Part shown: piece by piece, positions 1 to 5,651 of the stretch
Numbering within the stretch: position 1 is the first letter of the stretch
Layout: each line of letters opens with the position of its first letter
IMG/VR virus record: IMGVR_UViG_3300045003_000138
Span: 1-22,250 of that record
Reading direction: 5' to 3' (one strand)
Length of the DNA: 22,250 nt
Source: a virus
The notes under the pieces: generated by a model
The model's database searches: none
Told to the model about the DNA's origin: nothing
Seen by the model: the letters and a program-made list of their open reading frames with translations, nothing else
Made by a program: the position numbers and the translations under genes

Positions 1-1147
1 AGTAGTTCTCCGTCCGCTCCCGGGCCGTCGTGATAACGATCCCCTCCCTCCCCCTAAAGACTCCGGCCTTCTCCGCCGGACACAGGGTCGTCTCCCCACC
101 GACGAACTCCTCCACCTTAGCCCGGGAGAACGGCCCCCGGTAGAGGACCGGCACCCGGGAGACCAGGAACCGGGTGCAGGCATCCACATAGGCATCGTGG
201 TCCAGGTACTTACCGTTAACAGTAACGGCAAAGACCCGGAAGTCCCACTGGCCGTTCTGGAGCCCGTAGGCCATGTCCTGGACCCCGGAGCCGTAGACCT
301 CCCCGAAGACCATAACGTTGTTCTGGCCGTTACAGAGGGAGAGGAGCAGCTCCCGGATACCCGGCCGGTCCAGGACCTCAAAGAACTGGGACCTCTTCGT
401 GACCTCGAAGAACCACTCGACCTCCCGCTCCTTCTCCTCCCCGGTCCGCTCGTCCTTCCTCATTTCGGTCAGGGGCTTGCCGTCCGGGCCGTAGACGGGC
501 CTCCGCTTCCTCTGGGTCTGGAGTTCCTTCCTCCGCACGTCGTGGGAACCGGCCATGAACCTCCAGATCGGGGAGCCGTCCTCCCGGGTATCCCGGATCA
601 GGCCGACCCGGGCATTCTTCCCGTGGATCTTCTCGGTAAAGACCACCTCCTCCCCCTCCTTGAGGACGTCCGGGAAGTTGTTGATGTTCTCCAGGGTAAA
701 GAACGTGTGGAAGGCGGGGTGGTCCCGCTCGGAGTCCCCGTCCGTGCAGTCCAGGGGCGGCTCCCACTTACCCAGGCCGTAGTGGTCCACGACCGAGTAG
801 CCCACCGGCCAGTCCGGGTCCTCCGGGACCAGGACGAGGCCGTAGGAGGGTTCCCCGCGGAGCCGGGCTACCTTGATCCGACAGCCCGTCACCTGTCCCG
901 TCCGCTCGTCCCTGACCGGGGAGCCGTACTTGGCCACGTTGAGCTTATCAGCCAGAGTCGTGGGCAGGACGGTATCCGGGGGCAGGTAGACCACCTTATC
1001 CCCCTCCCGGAACTGGGCCTGGCCGGTCTTCTCGTCCCGGCCGATACAGGTCCGCCAGCCCTTGATGACAGCAATCGCCATGCGGTCAGCATTCGGGTGC
1101 TTTTCCACCCTATCCACCCGGCAGACCTCCGCGATCAGGCTCGACAT
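1..1147 (-). CDS. RNA ligase, DRB0094/Rnl5 type (partial, C-terminus beyond window)
   Basis: Translating the minus strand from the ATG at 1147 gives 382 residues with no stop before the window edge. Residues 1-110 resemble the OB-fold domain found at the N-terminus of DRB0094-family (TIGR02306) RNA ligases, with HPNADR at 17-22, GDKVVYLPPD at 49-58 and RLRGEPSYGLVL at 96-107. The nucleotidyltransferase domain follows. Its KxHG adenylation motif is EKIHGKN (probable catalytic Lys173), motif III is FGEVYG (281-286) and motif IV is EGIVI (368-372). The motif V lysines should lie beyond position 1. Such enzymes seal nicked RNA with ATP and may repair host tRNA or RNA during infection. The start follows AAAGGAGGAGAAC 16 nt after the stop of the preceding gene. 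The family call is confident; the substrate is unknown. Confidence 0.93.
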   Translation of the reverse strand, partial: MSSLIAEVCRVDRVEKHPNADRMAIAVIKGWRTCIGRDEKTGQAQFREGDKVVYLPPDTVLPTTLADKLNVAKYGSPVRDERTGQVTGCRIKVARLRGEPSYGLVLVPEDPDWPVGYSVVDHYGLGKWEPPLDCTDGDSERDHPAFHTFFTLENINNFPDVLKEGEEVVFTEKIHGKNARVGLIRDTREDGSPIWRFMAGSHDVRRKELQTQRKRRPVYGPDGKPLTEMRKDERTGEEKEREVEWFFEVTKRSQFFEVLDRPGIRELLLSLCNGQNNVMVFGEVYGSGVQDMAYGLQNGQWDFRVFAVTVNGKYLDHDAYVDACTRFLVSRVPVLYRGPFSRAKVEEFVGGETTLCPAEKAGVFRGREGIVITTARERTENY

Positions 1148-1163
1148 GTTCTCCTCCTTTCCT

Positions 1164-1388
1164 CTAGTCCCCAACTAGCTCGACCCGCAACACCTGGATG
1201 TTCTCGGCCGTATCCCGAAGCGACTCAAAGACGTCCTTCAGGTCTGCGTCCGACAGCCCGCTCCCCCGGGCCCCCTCCCAGCCGGCGATCCCGGGGTCCG
1301 TCTCCACCGGGACGTGGGGGAGCAGCTCCACCGTCTTGAACCGCCTCCCCTCCGGGTCGGTCCGCTCGGCCACGACCAGGATTCTCAC
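1164..1388 (-). CDS. Hypothetical protein, 74 aa
   Basis: GTG start at 1388 (MRILVVAERTDPEG...), preceded by GGAGG with an 8-nt spacer and 5 nt after the TAA of the upstream gene. The same frame stays open far upstream, but that extension overlaps two genes with their own good starts, so I use the short form. The protein begins with a probable beta strand (RILVVAER) and ends in an acidic helix (DADLKDVFESLRDTAENIQVLRVELVGD region). I recognise no family. It lies directly upstream of the RNA ligase and probably shares its transcript. It ends in TAG, and the next ribosome-binding site starts 3 nt later. Confidence 0.75.
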   Translation of the reverse strand: MRILVVAERTDPEGRRFKTVELLPHVPVETDPGIAGWEGARGSGLSDADLKDVFESLRDTAENIQVLRVELVGD

Positions 1389-1393
1389 GGGTC

Positions 1394-1615
1394 TTACCTC
1401 CTCTTCCGGTCCAGGTCCCGAGCCACCAAGATCCCCTTCTCCGTCAGGGAAGGGTAGCCGGACTCCCGAATGTAACCCCCCTCCAGCAAGGCCCGGAGGA
1501 CGGCCGTCTGGGAGGCCCCCCACAGGCCGGGGGTCGGGCACACGTAGTAGGGAAACCCCCGCAGGTAAGCCCGGAGGACCACTTTGGCCTGGGCCGGAGT
1601 CAAAACCGTTTCCAC
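1394..1615 (-). CDS. Hypothetical small protein, winged-helix-like, 73 aa
   Basis: GTG start at 1615 (METVLTPAQAK...), with GGAGG 6 nt upstream. The upstream gene stops at 1619, 3 nt before this start, so the two are probably coupled. Residues 26-65 read as an N-terminal helix, then GASQTAVLRALLEGGYIRESG and a hairpin-like segment ending LTEKGILVARDL. That pattern is typical of winged-helix proteins, where a recognition-helix region is followed by 'TEKG'. The DNA-binding role is inference from this pattern only. It ends in TAA, overlapping the ribosome-binding site of the next gene. Confidence 0.72.
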   Translation of the reverse strand: METVLTPAQAKVVLRAYLRGFPYYVCPTPGLWGASQTAVLRALLEGGYIRESGYPSLTEKGILVARDLDRKRR

Positions 1616-1618
1616 GGC

Positions 1619-1879
1619 TCACCTCCCTTCCCGGGGAACGGACACGGATTCCCTGGGGTAGACCACCACGTCGAGCCCCATGGAATCGTGCTGGCAGGGG
1701 ACCTTCGTGTTGGACAGGACGTCCTGGAGGCCGTGGCAGACCACGGCCGGGCCGGCCCAGAAGAACCGGCCCCGGTAGAACTCCATCTTCAGCCCGGCCC
1801 GCCTCATATCCCGCATGAACCGGCACACGTCCTGCCGGCCCTGCTCCTTCGCCAGTCGGTACAGCTCTTTGAGCTTCAT
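1619..1879 (-). CDS. Hypothetical protein, 86 aa
   Basis: Start chosen at the second ATG (MKLKELYRLAKEQGR...), because the first ATG lies inside the leader GGAGATGACTCCGATG; GGAG-to-ATG spacing is 9 nt for the chosen start. The N-terminal half is a basic helix (LYRLAKEQGRQDVCRFMRDM), followed by EFYRGRFFWAGPAVVC. No family is recognised. It is the first gene behind the promoter-like site at 1922-1950, and its leader begins with a T-rich run. The stop is TGA at 1619. Confidence 0.75.
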   Translation of the reverse strand: MKLKELYRLAKEQGRQDVCRFMRDMRRAGLKMEFYRGRFFWAGPAVVCHGLQDVLSNTKVPCQHDSMGLDVVVYPRESVSVPREGR

Positions 1880-1921
1880 CGGAGTCATCTCCAAAAAAAG
1901 GGGAAAGTCTCGTCTCCAAGG

Positions 1922-1950
1922 GGAATACGGGGTTGGGCAAGAAAAATTTA
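1922..1950 (-). promoter_or_regulatory. Promoter-like site P1 (TAAATT-17-TATTCC)
   Basis: On the minus strand, TAAATT (1945-1950) and TATTCC (1922-1927) are separated by 17 nt, and CCG directly precedes the -10. The -35 overlaps the TAA stop of the preceding gene. It shares the layout of five other sites in this window, including CCG before the -10 in three of them. It would drive the genes from 1879 leftward. Confidence 0.55.
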
Positions 1951-2529
1951 CTCTCCCCCGGCCCGGACGTAGGCCAGGGCCAGGTCAAACCGCTCCCGGA
2001 TGGTAGCTAGGCTGGTTCCCCGGCCGAAGATGTCATACATCTGGTCGTCATCAAAATCGGGAGGGGCCTGCTGCAAGGACGTCCGGACGTGGCCCACCAG
2101 CTCGTCCCACTCCGCCCAGGAGACCGGGCTAAAAATCCGGGAGACCCGGACCAGGGTATCCACCTCCCCCCTCTCTGCCTCATCCAACTGCCCGTAGATC
2201 CCGTCGGCCACGAAGGCCCCGAAGTGCTCCGGCCAGAGGTAGTCCGACAGGGGGAAATGATGGACATGCTCCTGCTCGTCCAGGTACATCACATCAAAGG
2301 CTGAGTAGGTACTACCCTTCGACTTGTTCCAGCAGTCCCCGTGCTTGGGGTTGGTGGTCTGGCTCACGAACCGGACCCGGCCCTTCTGAGAACCCTTGGT
2401 CGCCCTCTCCAGCCAGTAGCGGATCTTGCACCGGAGCCGGAAGCCGAACGGGTAGTCACCCACGAGGTAGGCCGTCTCCGGGGAAACGTGGCCCCGGATC
2501 ACGGTAAACTTCTTCGTCTCGGTCGCCAT
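1948..2529 (-). CDS. Conserved hypothetical phage protein, 193 aa
   Basis: ATG at 2529, preceded by GGGAGAAGACTTCC, a variant of the leader shared across the window. The protein starts MATETKKFTVIRGHVSPETA and contains GFRLRCKIRYWLE (29-41), RFVSQTTNPK (53-62) and an acidic C-terminal half with DDDQMYDIFGRG. From memory, the VIRGHVSPETA ... RLRCKIRYWLE ... SQTTNPK pattern recurs in phage genomes in a family of unknown function. No catalytic motif is visible. It lies behind promoter-like site P2, apparently as a single-gene unit, and is followed at once by P1. Confidence 0.88.
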   Translation of the reverse strand: MATETKKFTVIRGHVSPETAYLVGDYPFGFRLRCKIRYWLERATKGSQKGRVRFVSQTTNPKHGDCWNKSKGSTYSAFDVMYLDEQEHVHHFPLSDYLWPEHFGAFVADGIYGQLDEAERGEVDTLVRVSRIFSPVSWAEWDELVGHVRTSLQQAPPDFDDDQMYDIFGRGTSLATIRERFDLALAYVRAGGE

Positions 2530-2569
2530 GGAAGTCTTCTCCCGAAAAAGAAAGGTTTGTCCCCCATCT

Positions 2570-2598
2570 AGAATACGGAAGCCGGCCAGGAAAATTAA
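2570..2598 (-). promoter_or_regulatory. Promoter-like site P2 (TTAATT-17-TATTCT)
   Basis: Minus strand TTAATT (2593-2598), 17-nt spacer, then TATTCT (2570-2575) preceded by CCG. It sits 41 nt upstream of the ATG at 2529 and 1 nt after the TAG stop of the upstream ORF. The CCGTATTCTAGAT block is identical to that of site P3 at 5420. Confidence 0.65.
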
Positions 2599-2874
2599 CT
2601 AGGTCTCCGGGAAATCATGCTTCCGGAAGTCTGTAACGTGGGGCTTGTGGTACGGCCGGGGGCTGGGCTTCTGGGGCCGCTTGGCTGCCTCGTCAATCAG
2701 CCGGGCAATGACCACCGGGTCTCCCCCCGTCTCGGCGATCCGGTCGGCCAGCCACACCGGGTCCGGGGTCCAGGCGATCAGTACTGAGTCGTCCGGGGTA
2801 TGGGCCGGCCGACCCTTCTTCAGCTCCTCCAGGTTGGCCGTCTCCAGGACGATGATCTTGAATTCCCTTACCGC
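2599..2874 (-). CDS. Hypothetical protein with no normal start codon
   Basis: An open frame of 91 codons with gene-like composition: (A)VREFKIIVLETANLEEL, then HTPDDSVLIAWTPDPVWLADRIAETGGDPVVIARLIDEAAKRP, ending at TAG. No ATG, GTG or TTG occurs in the first 39 codons. The expected coupled start does exist: GTG at 2904 overlaps the TGA of the upstream gene (GTGA) and is in the same frame, but an in-frame TGA at 2875-2877 (codon 10) interrupts it. Possible explanations are a nonsense mutation, stop readthrough, an unusual start such as the GTA at 2871, or a sequence error. Function unknown; a mildly basic, proline-rich tail follows residue 64. Confidence 0.6.
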   Translation of the reverse strand, partial: AVREFKIIVLETANLEELKKGRPAHTPDDSVLIAWTPDPVWLADRIAETGGDPVVIARLIDEAAKRPQKPSPRPYHKPHVTDFRKHDFPET

Positions 2875-2900
2875 TCAGGTAGAGCGTGGGCCGATCCTCC

Positions 2901-3167
2901 TCACTTGATACCGAAGTCCTGATCGGTTACATCCCTGGTGTTCTCGTCTCCAGCCTTAGCGAGTAAAGCCTTAATCCCCTCCTGGGTCCGGCCCCCGAAC
3001 AGGATAATTTGAATCGGTAGGCCGAGCCCGGTTAGGTCTAAGGTGTGAGTCCTCCCATCCCTCATGTACTTCCAGGAGGCATCACTGACCCCAATGATGA
3101 CCGTCTTCGTCCCCTTGGCATCCTCTCCGATCCCGAAGACTACTTTTTCCGGCTTGCTAGGTTCCAT
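2901..3167 (-). CDS. Hypothetical protein, 88 aa
   Basis: ATG at 3167 (MEPSKPEKVVFGIGED...) with GGAGG ahead and only 2 nt after the TGA of the upstream gene. Strand-like segments KVVFGIG, KTVIIGVSDASWKYMRDG and LPIQIILFGG alternate with polar loops, suggesting a small beta-rich domain. No family recognised. Its TGA overlaps the GTG that looks like the intended start of the next, interrupted ORF. Confidence 0.8.
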   Translation of the reverse strand: MEPSKPEKVVFGIGEDAKGTKTVIIGVSDASWKYMRDGRTHTLDLTGLGLPIQIILFGGRTQEGIKALLAKAGDENTRDVTDQDFGIK

Positions 3168-3169
3168 AA

Positions 3170-3553
3170 TCACTCCTCCAACCCCTTGAACTCTTTCTTG
3201 ATCCTCTTCGCCGTCTTCGCCACCTCCTTCTCCGCCCGGGCACTGATGTCCTGGCTCCCGTCCTGCCGGTAGACGGTTAAAACCTCGAAGCCGTCGGCAT
3301 AGTCCCGGAGGAAATGGATCAGGTCGTCCCCATCCACCAGCCACCTCTGCCCGTCCTGGCCCAGCCCGGCCCCGTCCAGAAGAGCCTCCTCCAGATCCAT
3401 CCCGATGGCATCCTCCTCCCGGACCAGGACCAGGGCTAATTGGTTAAGGAGCCGGGCCTTGCCCGTGTCCAGGTCGGCCACGACCCAGCCGTTGTGCTGC
3501 CGGGAGTGGAAAAAATATGTGCCGCGATGGTCCGTCGAGCCTATGAAGAACAT
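3170..3553 (-). CDS. Hypothetical protein, 127 aa
   Basis: The start is placed at the ATG at 3553 (MFFIGSTDHRGTYFFHSRQ...), because it follows GGAGACGAGTTCC, the leader common to many genes here. The frame is open 28 codons further upstream, but that part crosses a strong hairpin (3585-3610). The protein has an acidic middle (REEDAIGMDLEEALLDGAG), a DGDDLIHFLRDYADGFEVLTVYRQ segment and a lysine-rich C-terminal helix (EKEVAKTAKRIKKEFKG). Function unknown. Confidence 0.8.
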   Translation of the reverse strand: MFFIGSTDHRGTYFFHSRQHNGWVVADLDTGKARLLNQLALVLVREEDAIGMDLEEALLDGAGLGQDGQRWLVDGDDLIHFLRDYADGFEVLTVYRQDGSQDISARAEKEVAKTAKRIKKEFKGLEE

Positions 3554-3584
3554 GGAACTCGTCTCCTGAAAGAGAAAGGAAAGA

Positions 3585-3610
3585 GGGGAAGGGAACCGAC
3601 TCCCCTCCCC
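3585..3610 (-). promoter_or_regulatory. G-rich/C-rich hairpin in the leader of the 127-aa gene
   Basis: In the minus-strand RNA, GGGGAGGGGA pairs with UCCCUUCCCC across a 6-nt loop: ten pairs including one G-U. It lies between the TAG of the upstream gene and the GGAGACGA leader. A T-rich run lies upstream and no T-run follows, so it does not look like a standard intrinsic terminator. It could be a leader stabiliser or an RNase III-type processing site (inference). Confidence 0.6.
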
Positions 3611-3626
3611 CCCCCGAGAAAATTTC

Positions 3627-3980
3627 CTAAATGTCATGGTGGTCGAGCATATCCCGGATAAGTGCCAGGATAACCAGGGACTCCTTCTCCAGCCCGGCTA
3701 CCTCAGCCTCGGTCAAGGTTGGCCGGACATAGGAGATGGTCTTGAGGGAGGGAGCCAGGGATCGGGAGACCAGGACGTTCCAACGGTCTCCATCGAACAG
3801 GGAGCCAATCTCCTCAGATTGGAAGTCATAGGCATTGCGGTTAATCTGGACCCGGACCACCCGGCCGTCCGCGGCGAAGATCATCTCATCGTGCCAGGTC
3901 TGGTCAGACAGCCAGGTCCGGTGGTCGAGAACCTTAACGGTAGTTTTGGTCCGGGTCTTTTCGGTCGAGCAGCTCTTCAT
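3627..3980 (-). CDS. Hypothetical protein, 117 aa
   Basis: Start at the ATG at 3980 (MKSCSTEKTRTKTTVKVLDHRTWL...), 9 nt after GGAG in GGAGATGAATCCGATG; the earlier in-frame ATG is part of that leader. Predicted beta-rich N-terminus with DGRVVRVQINRNAYDFQSEEIGSL, then a C-terminal helix (EAEVAGLEKESLVILALIRDMLDHH). The first codons and leader are nearly identical to those of the gene starting at 5122, but the proteins diverge after MKS. Function unknown. Confidence 0.8.
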   Translation of the reverse strand: MKSCSTEKTRTKTTVKVLDHRTWLSDQTWHDEMIFAADGRVVRVQINRNAYDFQSEEIGSLFDGDRWNVLVSRSLAPSLKTISYVRPTLTEAEVAGLEKESLVILALIRDMLDHHDI

Positions 3981-4031
3981 CGGATTCATCTCCAAAAAAG
4001 GTTAGCAGTAGATTTGAACCGCGAACCGGCC
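3971..4031 (-). repeat. 61-bp gene-junction repeat, copy 1
   Basis: This block matches 5113-5173 with about three differences. In the other copy the same bases encode the last residues of the 75-aa protein (FAVQIYC-stop), then its 3' spacer, the GGAGATGAATCCGATG leader and the first codons of the next gene. Here the FAVQIYC-coding tail is an orphan lying just after the TAG of the DUF932-like gene. This suggests a duplicated or recombined gene junction. Confidence 0.85.
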
Positions 4032-4032
4032 T

Positions 4033-4830
4033 CTAACCGGCCTGCCCCAGCATGATCTCAGCGTCCTCGCTCCGGTAGGAAGTCGGCACCACCAGCCCGC
4101 AGGCCGCGTCGAAGATCCCGTGGACGGCCTGGGTCCGCCGGGGCAGCTGGTCCAGGGAGCCCTTGAGGACCTCCGTGAGGCTGTTAAACAGCCGCCACAG
4201 AGTCTTGCCCCCCTCCCGGAACTCGGGGTGGGAGGGCTCCCGCCACTCCTTGAGCACGGCCGGCAGCCTCGTGACCGGGAGGGCCTGGGCGTCGATGGTC
4301 TGGACCAGGAGGTCGTGGGCCCGGCCGTCCGGGATCTCACTATTCCGGTAGGCCGCGAACCGCTCCTCCTGGGTCCGCCGGAGTCCCCCCAGCAGCCCCA
4401 CGGCCCGGTCCACCAGCAGGGGCAGGTCCCGCTCGATGTGGGCCGTGTGCCGCCGGGAGAGCCGGACCTCCCCGGAGAAGGACAGGTTGTCGCACACGAA
4501 CACCTGGGCCCCGAGGCAGAGCCCGGCCGGGAAGGTCTTGTCATGGGAATTCCTCACCCCAGCGATGAGGCCGAAGTCGCCGTCCTCGGCCCCGTCTTTG
4601 CCCGCGATCTGGAGCAGGCCGAAGTAACGGTTGCCGTCGTGGCTCAGGCCGTGGCTCTCCGCAACTACCGCGAGCCCCGACCGCTCCAGGGAGCCCCGGA
4701 CGCCGGCCAACAGGGTCGCGTGGGGGATCGGCACCCAGGTCCCGGTCCGCTCCGGGGTGGGGGCGTCGAGCACCTGGCCCAACTCCACGGCGTTCGCCCC
4801 GCAGTGGAGCATCAAGTTCGCCTTACGCAT
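4033..4830 (-). CDS. DUF932-like phage protein, 265 aa
   Basis: ATG at 4830 (MRKANLMLHCGANAVELGQV...), with leader GGAGACGACTTCC. Residues 33-140 carry the pattern remembered for DUF932 (PF06067) proteins of phages and plasmids: VPIPHATLL (33-41), AESHGLSHDGNRYFGLLQI (58-76), GLIAGVRNSHDKTF (87-100) and LGAQVFVCDNLSFSG (106-120). The rest is helical, with WREPSHPEFREGGKTLWRLFNSLTE. DUF932 has no established reaction; members often lie in early phage or mobile-element operons. The gene ends in TAG, followed by the orphan repeat tail at 4031-3971. Family call fairly confident, role unknown. Confidence 0.85.
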   Translation of the reverse strand: MRKANLMLHCGANAVELGQVLDAPTPERTGTWVPIPHATLLAGVRGSLERSGLAVVAESHGLSHDGNRYFGLLQIAGKDGAEDGDFGLIAGVRNSHDKTFPAGLCLGAQVFVCDNLSFSGEVRLSRRHTAHIERDLPLLVDRAVGLLGGLRRTQEERFAAYRNSEIPDGRAHDLLVQTIDAQALPVTRLPAVLKEWREPSHPEFREGGKTLWRLFNSLTEVLKGSLDQLPRRTQAVHGIFDAACGLVVPTSYRSEDAEIMLGQAG

Positions 4831-4876
4831 GGAAGTCGTCTCCTAAAAGTCTCTTCTCCGTTCCACATCCGAACTA

Positions 4877-4897
4877 GGGAGGGGAACGCCCCCTCCC
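4877..4897 (-). promoter_or_regulatory. G-rich/C-rich hairpin in the leader of the DUF932-like gene
   Basis: GGGAGGGG (minus 4897-4890) pairs with CCCCTCCC (4884-4877) around a 5-nt loop. It follows TAG and a TTTTT run and precedes the GGAGACGA leader of the gene starting at 4830. Layout and sequence match the hairpins at 3585-3610 and 22118-22137. Confidence 0.65.
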
Positions 4898-4909
4898 CCG
4901 AAAAACCTT

Positions 4910-5122
4910 CTAGGCCCAGTTGGGTAGATCGTAGTACCCCTCTTCCCGGGCGTAGGCGTTCCAGCCGGAATCAATGAGCCGGCCCTGCCGGTCCTCGGAA
5001 CTCTCCCGGGAAGGGGCCGGCACCCCCTCCGCACAGGACTTGCAGCAGCCCTTATGGGAAGAGGCATACTTCCGGTTCGTGGTCCGTCCACAGGAGTAGC
5101 ATTTGGTCAGGTAGCTCTTCAT
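4910..5122 (-). CDS. Small zinc-ribbon protein, 70 aa
   Basis: Start ATG at 5122 (MKSYLTKCYSCGRTTNRKYAS...), after the GGAGATGAATCCG leader. Residues 8-30 form CYSC-x15-CCKSC, a compact four-cysteine zinc-ribbon pattern. A polar linker and an aromatic/acidic tail (AREEGYYDLPNWA) follow. Small proteins like this in phages usually bind nucleic acid or a host protein; the actual role cannot be told. It shares a transcript with the 75-aa gene upstream, 21 nt away. Confidence 0.8.
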   Translation of the reverse strand: MKSYLTKCYSCGRTTNRKYASSHKGCCKSCAEGVPAPSRESSEDRQGRLIDSGWNAYAREEGYYDLPNWA

Positions 5123-5173
5123 CGGATTCATCTCCAAAAGAAGTTAGCAGTAGATTTGCACCGCGAACCGGCC
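5113..5173 (-). repeat. 61-bp gene-junction repeat, copy 2 (in genic context)
   Basis: The partner of 3971-4031. Here it spans the 3' end of the 75-aa gene, the 21-nt spacer and the first codons of the zinc-ribbon gene. This is the natural-looking context, so the other copy may be the derived one. Confidence 0.85.
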
Positions 5174-5371
5174 CTGGTACTCCACCACCCGGGCCGGCTT
5201 CCCGTCGGCTTCATACCGGGAGGCAATATCCTGGGCCAGCTCCCGGGTCGCCCAGGTAGTTACCTTGGACGCGTGGCCGTTCGTATTCCGGAGGAACATC
5301 CAGGAAGGGGGGATAGCCTCCATAGCCTTCAGAAGACCGTTCGCAAACCGGGAAAATTCTTTCGCGTTCAT
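5144..5371 (-). CDS. Hypothetical protein, 75 aa
   Basis: ATG at 5371 (MNAKEFSRFANGLLKAMEAIPPSW...), 9 nt after GGAG in GGAGATGAATCCGATG. The upstream in-frame ATGs belong to the leader. Features are an N-terminal helix, then TTWATRELAQDIASRYEADGKPARVVEYQGRFAVQIYC in two halves around residue 55, possibly a small alpha/beta fold. It is the first gene behind promoter-like site P3. The stop is TAA. The DNA encoding its last residues is duplicated at 4031-4012. Confidence 0.82.
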   Translation of the reverse strand: MNAKEFSRFANGLLKAMEAIPPSWMFLRNTNGHASKVTTWATRELAQDIASRYEADGKPARVVEYQGRFAVQIYC

Positions 5372-5419
5372 CGGATTCATCTCCCTTTTCAAGTTCCCCG
5401 TTTCTCATCCTCTCTATCT

Positions 5420-5448
5420 AGAATACGGTCGTTCCACGAAAAAGTAAA
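5420..5448 (-). promoter_or_regulatory. Promoter-like site P3 (TTTACT-17-TATTCT)
   Basis: Minus strand TTTACT (5443-5448), 17-nt spacer, TATTCT (5420-5425) preceded by CCG. It lies 49 nt upstream of the ATG at 5371. The bases ahead of the -35 (AATTTTTCGGAAAAGGTTA) closely match those ahead of site P6 at 18037, so the conserved block extends into an AT-rich upstream element. Good match to a housekeeping sigma-70-type promoter. Confidence 0.75.
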
Positions 5449-5531
5449 TAACCTTTTCCGAAAAATTCCCAAATAATCCTCCGATCCCCCGGCCGGAAGA
5501 CCCTACCTTAAATTTCTATTTATGGATAGAA

Positions 5532-5647
5532 CCCCTGGAAACCTATCCAGAATCGTCCAGGATCGACCCGGGGGCCTTCCTACCCCTATCCCCCTACTCG
5601 ACCTGTCCGGAAGCCTTCCAGGGGCCATTTTAGAGGGTTTCCAGGGG
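5532..5647 (-). ncRNA. Structured intergenic element, copy 1 (possible RNA element)
   Basis: The ends form a perfect 12-bp inverted repeat, CCCCTGGAAACC at 5532-5543 with GGTTTCCAGGGG at 5636-5647. Inside is a near-palindrome GGAAGCCTTCC (5609-5619). Copy 2 at 12334-12452 has the same GGAAACC/GGTTTCC pair at almost the same distance (99 versus 98 nt), the same internal GGAAnnnTTCC hairpin and shared stretches such as GTAGGGGG. This copy begins 5 nt after the TAG of the DnaB-like gene and upstream of P3, so it would be the 3' end of the replication transcript. A non-canonical terminator, processed 3' RNA or regulatory RNA are all possible. I know no named family that matches. The rest of 5372-5651 holds only P3. 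Confidence 0.5.
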
Positions 5648-5651
5648 AGCC

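Noticed and set aside
197-1339. 380-codon open frame on the plus strand
   Set aside because: Antisense to the RNA ligase and its neighbour, whose motifs are unmistakable; low-complexity Pro/Leu/Arg translation.
1164-1988. 274-codon minus-strand frame
   Set aside because: Covers two other well-started genes; only its last 74 codons look like protein and have their own GTG and ribosome-binding site.
5144-5392. Starts at the first in-frame codon of the MEMNPMK / MKREMNPM type
   Set aside because: Those codons are the ribosome-binding leader (GGAGATGAATCCG) itself; the ATG 9 nt after GGAG is the better start in each such gene.
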